NCBI GenBank assembly: GCA_938008575.1
Contig: CALLKB010000096.1
Location: forward strand, 1-10,941
Source of the DNA: an uncultured Cytophagaceae bacterium
GTDB taxonomy: Bacteria; Bacteroidota; Bacteroidia; Cytophagales; Spirosomataceae
DNA length: 10,941 nucleotides
Direction: 5' to 3'
The notes under the pieces are model-generated. The model made no database searches. It was not told the origin of the DNA and saw nothing but the letters and a program-made list of their open reading frames with translations. The translations under genes and the position numbers were made by a program. This document shows positions 6,700 to 10,941 of this stretch, in pieces. The first letter of the stretch is position 1; each line of letters begins with the position of its first letter.

Positions 6700-6705
6700 A
6701 GATTG

Positions 6706-6713
6706 TATATTTG
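6706..6713 (+). promoter_or_regulatory. Bacteroidota -7 element for the GNAT gene
   Basis: TATATTTG matches TAnnTTTG exactly. Transcription would start near 6718, leaving a leader of about 33 nt before the ATG at 6751. It overlaps the left arm of the inverted repeat at 6709-6729, which could serve as an operator. No -33 TTG at the usual spacing is seen. Confidence 0.45.
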
Positions 6714-6729
6714 TAAGCAATTTACAAAT
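6709..6729. repeat. Inverted repeat in the surE/GNAT divergent gap, operator candidate
   Basis: ATTTGTAA (6709-6716) and TTACAAAT (6722-6729) are perfect 8-bp inverted arms around GCAAT, 21 bp overall. The left arm covers part of the GNAT -7 element and the repeat falls in the putative surE leader. Size and spacing suit a dimeric repressor. The region is AT-rich, so chance occurrence is possible. Confidence 0.4.
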
Positions 6730-6738
6730 TTGAACGCA

Positions 6739-6746
6739 CAAATTTA
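6739..6746 (-). promoter_or_regulatory. Bacteroidota -7 element for surE
   Basis: On the minus strand this reads TAAATTTG, an exact TAnnTTTG. Transcription would start near 6734 with a leader of about 35 nt to the surE ATG at 6699, which supports that start over the longer alternative at 6834. No -33 TTG at the usual spacing is seen. Confidence 0.42.
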
Positions 6747-6750
6747 GCCT

Positions 6751-7248
6751 ATGCAATTCCGAAAAGCCGACATTTCTGATATTCCTGTGATCCAACAAAT
6801 CGCTGAAAAAGCTTGGCGCCCAACCTACGGTCATATACTATCTGAAGAGCAAACCATGTATATGCTGGACTTGATGTATTCAAGTGAGGTGCTACAGAAA
6901 CAAATGGATTCTAATATCGAATTTTATTTGGCTGTTGGTGAACATCAGCCGCTAGGCTATTTTTCATTTGAAATAACAGAACCCGAACAAATGAAATTGC
7001 ATAAGATCTATTTAGATCCAGATCATAAATCAAAAGGAACGGGAAGCCAAATCATTGAATTCGTTAAACAATATGCCTTGCAGGCAGGAGTGAAGAATCT
7101 TGAATTAAATGTCAATAAGTACAATTCAGCGGTTCAATTTTATGAAAAACTAGGTTTCACTCGGGCCAAAGAAATGGTCTTGGACATTGGGAACGGTTAT
7201 GTAATGGATGATTTTGTTATGCAATTGAATCTAGCGCCAACTCAATAA
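6751..7248 (+). CDS. GNAT family N-acetyltransferase
   Basis: This 165-aa protein is a single-domain GNAT. Motif A is LHKIYLDPDHKSKGTGSQII at 83-102, with the acetyl-CoA pyrophosphate loop K93-S-K-G96-T-G98 (the Q/R-x-x-G-x-G/A pattern). Motif B is the N-rich VNKYNSAVQFYEKLGF at 121-136, with N125 and Y131 in the usual places. The N-terminal FRKADISDIPVIQQIAEKAW is the ordinary first strand-helix unit. It transfers acetyl from acetyl-CoA to an amine. The substrate cannot be told from sequence; protein N-termini, polyamines and small amines are all possible. The gene is divergent from surE and its last 32 bp overlap the convergent nucleoside phosphorylase gene. It appears to be monocistronic. 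Confidence 0.9.
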   Translation: MQFRKADISDIPVIQQIAEKAWRPTYGHILSEEQTMYMLDLMYSSEVLQKQMDSNIEFYLAVGEHQPLGYFSFEITEPEQMKLHKIYLDPDHKSKGTGSQIIEFVKQYALQAGVKNLELNVNKYNSAVQFYEKLGFTRAKEMVLDIGNGYVMDDFVMQLNLAPTQ

Positions 7249-8080
7249 GCGCTTGTATTTGACCTTCCGGATTACGGGAAAATTCATGTGTGATTCGGTT
7301 AGCTAAAATCGCATTCAATGAAATCATTTCATGACCCATGGATGAAGCGAATGCATAATATGCGGCCGTTTCCATTTCAATATTGGTCATTAGATTCCCC
7401 TGAAATGCCTGCGTGGAAACATCCTGTAAGAAATTGGGTAACAAAGATTTCATTCGAACAGTTCTGCCTTGTGGGGCGTAAAAACCTGGTGCTGTGAGCG
7501 TATAGCCATGAAATGGGATAGCAGTGAATTTATTCAGAAGTTTTGAACTCGCTTTGGCTCCATACAATGGAATAGGATATTGAATTGTTTGTGCCCAAAG
7601 AGTCAAGGCATCTGCTTCCAACATATTTTCACCCGTAAAACCATAAAACTGCGCTAAATTATCAAATCCAATCGCAGCTTCTGAAACCAAGAAAGAATCA
7701 ACAGGTATACTTACTTGAATGCTTCCCGAAGTACCAATCCGAATAAATTCCAGTGATTTTTTTGTCGCTTTTTCAAGACGCGTTTCAAAATCGATATTGA
7801 CAAGTGCATCCAATTCGTTCAATACAATTTCAACATTATCAACACCTATGCCTGAAGAAATGACACCGATTCGCTTTCCGTTCAATTCCCCAAAATGACT
7901 CACAAACTCTCGTTTGTGAATTTTCACATCGATTCGATCAAAATATTGGGATACTTTAGGTACCCGTTCTGGATCTCCCACTAATATAATTTGATCAGTC
8001 ACTTGATCCGGCTGAATTGCCAAATGATAAGAACTCCCGTCGGGATTAATAATTAAGTCGGTGGGCGAGAAATAGGTCAT
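7217..8080 (-). CDS. Nucleoside phosphorylase, uridine phosphorylase-like
   Basis: This 287-aa protein belongs to the NP-I (PNP/UDP) family, which splits a nucleoside with phosphate into ribose-1-phosphate and a free base. Visible blocks are GDPERV at 35-40 (phosphate site), SSGIGVDNVEIVLNEL at 76-90, RIGTSGSIQ at 114-122 (phosphate and ribose contacts), NIEMETAA at 233-240 (E235, M236 and E237 bind ribose) and ANRIT at 260-264. GFYAPQGR at 199-206 gives a Q-x-R pair (Q204, R206) like the Gln-Arg that holds uracil in E. coli uridine phosphorylase. I therefore favour uridine over purine substrates. It is somewhat longer than E. coli Udp (about 253 aa). The role is cytoplasmic pyrimidine salvage. 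The start at 8080 lies 40 bp from the divergent Gre-like gene, with a 16-bp palindrome between them. Confidence 0.88.
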   Translation of the reverse strand: MTYFSPTDLIINPDGSSYHLAIQPDQVTDQIILVGDPERVPKVSQYFDRIDVKIHKREFVSHFGELNGKRIGVISSGIGVDNVEIVLNELDALVNIDFETRLEKATKKSLEFIRIGTSGSIQVSIPVDSFLVSEAAIGFDNLAQFYGFTGENMLEADALTLWAQTIQYPIPLYGAKASSKLLNKFTAIPFHGYTLTAPGFYAPQGRTVRMKSLLPNFLQDVSTQAFQGNLMTNIEMETAAYYAFASSMGHEMISLNAILANRITHEFSRNPEGQIQALIELALDSIA

Positions 8081-8085
8081 TCGCG

Positions 8086-8101
8086 AAATTATCGATAATT
8101 T
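8086..8101. promoter_or_regulatory. 16-bp perfect palindrome in divergent gap, operator candidate
   Basis: AAATTATCGATAATTT is perfectly self-complementary and lies in the 40-bp gap between the nucleoside phosphorylase start (8080, minus) and the Gre-like start (8121, plus). The near-consensus TAATTTTC at 8096-8103 (one mismatch to TAnnTTTG) overlaps it. A second, weaker inverted repeat is AATTCAT (8105-8111) with ATGAATT (8121-8127), which includes the Gre-like start codon. Confidence 0.45.
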
Positions 8102-8120
8102 TCGAATTCATATCCTTCAC

Positions 8121-8573
8121 ATGAATTGTAACAAAAAAGAAATACATCAAAAGCTCATGGAGCAATTGGAAGTCCAGATTCAACAAGCAAAACACGATTG
8201 GAGCCTTGCCAAAGAATCACGGGACTCGGATACAAAAAGCAGTGCAGGAGATAAGTATGAAACGGGACGTGAAATGATGCAGCGCGAAATGGATAAATTG
8301 AGTGCCAGTGTGGACATCTCCCAACAACAATTACAGAAATTAAAAGCCTTGGATCCGCTTAAATCCACTGATTTTGTTACACACGGGTCCTTAATCGAGA
8401 CAAATTTTGAAACGTATTACATGGCCATTGGGATGGGGCAGATGCAGATCGCGTCAGAAACTATTTATGTAATTTCACCGGAATCACCCCTAGGAACTTT
8501 ATTAATGGGAAAACGGGTAGGTGATACCATCGAATTACGAGGTCGTCAAATCAACATAAAGCAACTATCATGA
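8121..8573 (+). CDS. GreA/GreB-like transcription factor of Bacteroidota
   Basis: This 150-aa protein has two parts. Residues 5-75 are a charged helical hairpin likely to be a coiled coil (heptad-like L/M positions), with SSAGDKYETGRE at 40-51 at its turn. That places acidic residues D44 and E47 where Gre factors carry their catalytic tip acids. Residues 85-150 form a small beta domain ending in SPESPLGTLLMGKRVGDTIEL (119-139, split by the conserved G125), which resembles the GreA C-terminal FKBP-like domain (SPxxxALxGKxxGD). I infer binding near the RNA polymerase secondary channel; transcript cleavage activity is not proven. As I recall, homologues are often mislabelled 3-oxoacyl-ACP synthase in databases, but nothing of a ketosynthase (Cys-His-His, thiolase fold) is here. 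It is the first gene of a four-gene operon; its stop overlaps the next start as ATGA. Confidence 0.75.
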   Translation: MNCNKKEIHQKLMEQLEVQIQQAKHDWSLAKESRDSDTKSSAGDKYETGREMMQREMDKLSASVDISQQQLQKLKALDPLKSTDFVTHGSLIETNFETYYMAIGMGQMQIASETIYVISPESPLGTLLMGKRVGDTIELRGRQINIKQLS

Positions 8574-8896
8574 AAAATGCACATTACCTTTATTTAGTCC
8601 TTTCTATCGTAGGTGGATCAATCACGGCCTACTACGTATTTATCGGTATGCAAGCCAACCACGGTCAATTCGATGTCATGAATTTCATCCAAAGTACATG
8701 GACATCAAATCCATACGCCAAAAGTTTGACTTTCGATTTTTGGACTGGCGCCATCGCAGGGACTTTATTTATGTTGGTGGAAGGTATTCGAATCAAAATG
8801 AAATACCTTTACCTATATTTAGCAGCCACCGTTTTAATAGGGTTTGCTTTTGCTTTTCCCTTATTTCTATTCGTTAGACATCGTCAATTAGCCTAA
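8570..8896 (+). CDS. DUF2834 membrane protein
   Basis: This 108-aa protein has three predicted membrane helices, at about 6-26, 56-72 and 80-102. SNPYAKSLTFDFWTG (46-60), a central acidic VEGIRI (70-75) and PLFLFVRHR at the end (97-105) match the small DUF2834 family. Its function is unknown. The start codon overlaps the stop of the Gre-like gene (ATGA at 8570-8573), implying translational coupling. The next gene begins 4 nt after its stop. The context gives no clear job. Confidence 0.8.
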   Translation: MKNAHYLYLVLSIVGGSITAYYVFIGMQANHGQFDVMNFIQSTWTSNPYAKSLTFDFWTGAIAGTLFMLVEGIRIKMKYLYLYLAATVLIGFAFAFPLFLFVRHRQLA

Positions 8897-8900
8897 AATT

Positions 8901-9233
8901 ATGGAAGAATACATCAATACATTTCCTGAAGCCACACAGAAAATTTTGCGCGAAGTGCGTGATGCAATTCGTTCTGTCGTTCCGGAAGGAACCGAAGAAA
9001 CGATGGCCTATGGGATGCCCACGTTTAAATACAAGAAAAATTTGGTTCACTTTGCCGCGTGGAATAATCACTTGGGTTTTTATCCCACGCCCAAACCCTT
9101 GGTCGTTTTTCAAGAACGATTAAATGCCTTTGAAGGATCCAAAGGGGCCGTTAAGTTCCCTTATCATTTACCCATGCCTATCGAATTAATTAAGGATATC
9201 ACGCGTTTTCGCGTGGAAGAAGTCAGCAAATAA
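8901..9233 (+). CDS. DUF1801 (YdhG-like) domain protein
   Basis: This 110-aa protein is a single DUF1801 domain: an N-terminal helix pair (EEYINTFPEATQKILREVRD, 2-21), the block MAYGMPTFKYKK at 35-46, HFAAWNNHLGFYP at 50-62, and KGAVKFPYHLPMPIELI at 81-97. Some members are annotated as iron chaperones by analogy with frataxin-like folds, but I see no metal-ligand cluster and the biochemical role is not established. The protein is probably a cytoplasmic monomer or dimer. It is co-transcribed, with 4 nt to the gene upstream and 3 nt to the one downstream. Confidence 0.85.
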   Translation: MEEYINTFPEATQKILREVRDAIRSVVPEGTEETMAYGMPTFKYKKNLVHFAAWNNHLGFYPTPKPLVVFQERLNAFEGSKGAVKFPYHLPMPIELIKDITRFRVEEVSK

Positions 9234-9236
9234 AAG

Positions 9237-10739
9237 ATGAAATACATCGCAATTATTCTACTCTTTACTTCGAGCACCCTTTTGGCGCAAGATAATCTGG
9301 AGAAAATCAATCGTTTTTTGCCTACCGTCGACTCGCTTTTTAAGGTACAGGCAAAACAATCACATATGCCCGGTTTGGTCTATGGGATCATGTATCAAGG
9401 AAAATTAATCCATTCGAAGGCGTTGGGGAATGCGCAACTTAAATCGGCTATTTTAGCTGATACTTCAATCGATTTTCGAATTGCATCGATGTCCAAAAGC
9501 TTTGCCAGTATGGCCATTTTGCAATTACGGGATGCCGGGAAATTGCGACTAGATGATCCGGTCAAACAATATATCCCTGAATTAACTCAAACAAAATCCC
9601 TAACGTCAGATGCGCCTGAAATTACCATTAGGAACTTATTGACCCACGGAGCAGGATTTCCGGAAGATAATCCTTGGGGCGACCGCCAACTAGGTATTAC
9701 GGATGAGGCCTTTGAACAAATGTTGAGAAAGGGGATAAAATTCTCCACGAATCCAGGTGTAAGTTACGAATACAGCAATATGGGATTTGCTATGCTAGGT
9801 CTCATCATCAAAAAGGTCAGTGGTATGTCTTATCAAAAGTATATTACCGAGCGAATTTTCAAACCTTTGGGCATGTATAATACCTATTGGGAATATTCGG
9901 ATATTCCGGCAAAGAAATTAGCTCATGGGTATCGATGGCTTTCTGGGAATTGGGTTAAACAACCCATGGAACATGATGGAGCCTATGGTGCCATGGGAGG
10001 ATTGATTACGACCTTGGCAGATTTCAGTAAGTATGTGGCTTTACACCAAAGTGCATGGCCAGAACGTGATGGGATAGACAAAGAACCCTTGAAACGAAGT
10101 TCCTTACGTGAAATGCAATTTCCTTGGAATATGAATAGTTTTATTCCAAAATATAATTACCCTAATGGAAGAAAAGCTCCAGCATATCTAGCCTATGGGT
10201 ACGGATTGAGCTTTTTGAAGGATGATTTAGGACGCAGGTCGATCGGACATTCAGGCGGATTACCGGGTTTTGGAAGCAATTGGCGAATATATCCAGATTA
10301 TGAAATTGGGATTATTTCTTTTGCGAATGTCACCTATGCGCCTACGAGTTTTATTAATTTGAAAGTAATGGACTCGCTCTTTGCCTCAACACACATTAAA
10401 CCGCGTCCTTTAGCGGCATCAGCGATTTTAAAACAAAGACAGGCCGAGTTAATGCGTCTATTACCTGAATGGAGAAATACATCTCAATCTGGCATCTTTG
10501 CAGAAAACTTCTTTCTTGATTACTTCCCTGATATGTTGAGAATGGAAGCCGAGCCTTTGTTTAAGGAAATTGGGGCAATTAAGAAAGTGCATGAAATCGT
10601 ACCAGAAAACAATTTGAGAGGGACATTTGAGGTAGAAGGGGAGCATGGCTCACTTGAAATCTATTTCACGCTCAGTCCTGAAAATCCGCCTTTGATTCAA
10701 GAATATCATATTCAGAAAAAGAAAATGGCTCAAGATTGA
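9237..10739 (+). CDS. Secreted serine hydrolase, beta-lactamase/class C-like fold
   Basis: This 500-aa protein has a signal peptide (MKYIAIILLFTSSTLLA, cleavage probably before Q18), so it is periplasmic or exported. The penicillin-binding/beta-lactamase family triad is complete: S84-M-S-K87 (catalytic Ser and Lys), Y179-S-N181, and H338-S-G340 in GHSGGLPG (the KTG-like box). LLTHGAGFPEDNPW at 134-147 and AYGAMGGLITTLADFSKY at 249-266 are normal for this group. Residues after about 390 form an extra C-terminal domain of about 110 aa with no motif I recognise. Members hydrolyse esters or D-amino-acid peptides, and few are true beta-lactamases, so a resistance role should not be assumed. It is the last gene of the operon begun by the Gre-like factor. 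Its final codons and stop lie inside a terminator hairpin. Confidence 0.9.
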   Translation: MKYIAIILLFTSSTLLAQDNLEKINRFLPTVDSLFKVQAKQSHMPGLVYGIMYQGKLIHSKALGNAQLKSAILADTSIDFRIASMSKSFASMAILQLRDAGKLRLDDPVKQYIPELTQTKSLTSDAPEITIRNLLTHGAGFPEDNPWGDRQLGITDEAFEQMLRKGIKFSTNPGVSYEYSNMGFAMLGLIIKKVSGMSYQKYITERIFKPLGMYNTYWEYSDIPAKKLAHGYRWLSGNWVKQPMEHDGAYGAMGGLITTLADFSKYVALHQSAWPERDGIDKEPLKRSSLREMQFPWNMNSFIPKYNYPNGRKAPAYLAYGYGLSFLKDDLGRRSIGHSGGLPGFGSNWRIYPDYEIGIISFANVTYAPTSFINLKVMDSLFASTHIKPRPLAASAILKQRQAELMRLLPEWRNTSQSGIFAENFFLDYFPDMLRMEAEPLFKEIGAIKKVHEIVPENNLRGTFEVEGEHGSLEIYFTLSPENPPLIQEYHIQKKKMAQD

Positions 10740-10750
10740 GCCATTTTTTT
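10722..10750. terminator. Bidirectional intrinsic terminator shared by two convergent genes
   Basis: AAAATGGCTCAA (10722-10733) and TTGAGCCATTTT (10736-10747) form a perfect 12-bp stem; the innermost A-T pair must open to give a 4-nt loop. A run of seven T follows (10744-10750), and on the other strand the A-rich 10716-10725 supplies a T-tract. The stem contains the last codons and the stop of both flanking genes. Confidence 0.88.
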
Positions 10751-10915
10751 CTTTTCGATTTTTTCATTTCTGCCAAAGGATTTAAAACCCAGTTCCGGCG
10801 AATAACCCACCGAGTTCTTAGAATAATATCCTTTTTCGTTGTAGGGACGTTTGCGTGGATGCTCTTTGCATTCCTTTGAACAAGCTCCTTCCATTTCCTT
10901 TAGGCAAGTTGGGCA
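10730..10915 (-). CDS. C-terminal fragment of a Cys-rich protein, possibly TrhO-type rhodanese (tRNA hydroxylase)
   Basis: On the minus strand an open frame of 61 codons runs from the contig edge to a TGA at 10730-10732. It begins CPTCLKEMEGACSKECKEH and ends KKKMAQS. The four cysteines (CxxC, then CxxxC) plus a His and a basic tail look like the zinc-binding C-terminus of the rhodanese-like TrhO (UPF0176) proteins of Bacteroidota, including the GYSPELGFKSF-like end. No rhodanese domain lies in the window, so the name is a guess. The 5' part is missing because real sequence stops at 10915 where adapter begins. It converges on the serine hydrolase gene and overlaps it by 10 bp. Confidence 0.6.
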   Translation of the reverse strand, partial: CPTCLKEMEGACSKECKEHPRKRPYNEKGYYSKNSVGYSPELGFKSFGRNEKIEKKKMAQS

Positions 10916-10941
10916 AGATCGGAAGAGCGTCGTGTAGGGAA
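10916..10941. other. Illumina TruSeq adapter contamination at contig end
   Basis: The final 26 bases start AGATCGGAAGAGCGTCGTGT and are identical, as I recall it, to the reverse complement of the TruSeq universal adapter (the read-2 trimming sequence). They interrupt the minus-strand Cys-rich reading frame exactly at 10915/10916. They should be trimmed and not annotated. Confidence 0.96.

Noticed and set aside
6700..6834. N-terminal extension of SurE to an ATG at 6834
   Set aside because: It adds 45 residues with no SurE resemblance, overlaps the divergent GNAT gene, and would lie upstream of a good -7 element at 6739-6746. The ATG at 6699 gives the family's normal N-terminus.
9237..10739. 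Antibiotic-resistance beta-lactamase
   Set aside because: The SxxK/YxN/HSG motifs show the fold only. The long C-terminal domain and housekeeping-like operon fit a general esterase or peptidase, and substrate cannot be read from sequence.
1..10941. CRISPR arrays, tRNA/rRNA genes, insertion sequences, phage or toxin-antitoxin modules
   Set aside because: No regularly spaced repeats, cloverleaf-like or rRNA-like sequence, transposase motifs or paired small toxin genes were seen on either strand.

Overview
The window looks like an ordinary, densely packed stretch of a Bacteroidota chromosome, probably Cytophagales or a relative. The evidence is the AT-leaning codon use, the lack of Shine-Dalgarno sequences, matches to the Bacteroidota -7 promoter element TAnnTTTG in two divergent gaps, and protein families that are typical of that phylum. 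I see no rRNA, tRNA, CRISPR array, insertion sequence or phage gene. No stretch over 300 bases lacks a gene.

Layout. (1) 1-2549, minus strand: a GH109-type Gfo/Idh/MocA protein with a Tat-like leader, followed 4 nt later by a FucP/GluP-family sugar permease that runs off the left edge. Together they suggest release or conversion of an amino sugar glycoside and its import. (2) 2619-4395, plus strand: a tight three-gene pterin operon of 6-pyruvoyl-tetrahydropterin synthase, GTP cyclohydrolase I and a short-chain dehydrogenase. The synthase carries the C-x5-HGH motif of animal PTPS, not the shorter QueD motif. The set has the shape of a complete tetrahydrobiopterin pathway, but the SDR has Ile where the catalytic Tyr should be. 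(3) 4392-5366, minus: a cation diffusion facilitator with a Cys-rich tail, divergent from a Nudix hydrolase (5404-5961, plus) across a 37-bp gap holding two back-to-back promoter elements. (4) 5932-6699, minus: SurE, divergent from a GNAT acetyltransferase (6751-7248, plus). (5) 7217-8080, minus: a uridine phosphorylase-like enzyme, divergent from a four-gene plus-strand operon (8121-10739): Gre-like factor, DUF2834 membrane protein, DUF1801 protein and a secreted beta-lactamase-fold serine hydrolase. That operon ends in a strong bidirectional terminator shared with a convergent, partial Cys-rich gene (10730-10915, minus).

The last 26 bases (10916-10941) are Illumina TruSeq adapter sequence, so the right edge is a contig end with uncleaned adapter and is not biological.

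The best candidates for unusual biology are the pterin operon with its Tyr-less SDR and the terminator whose stem encodes nearly the same C-terminal peptide on both strands. I found no convincing new defence or mobile system.
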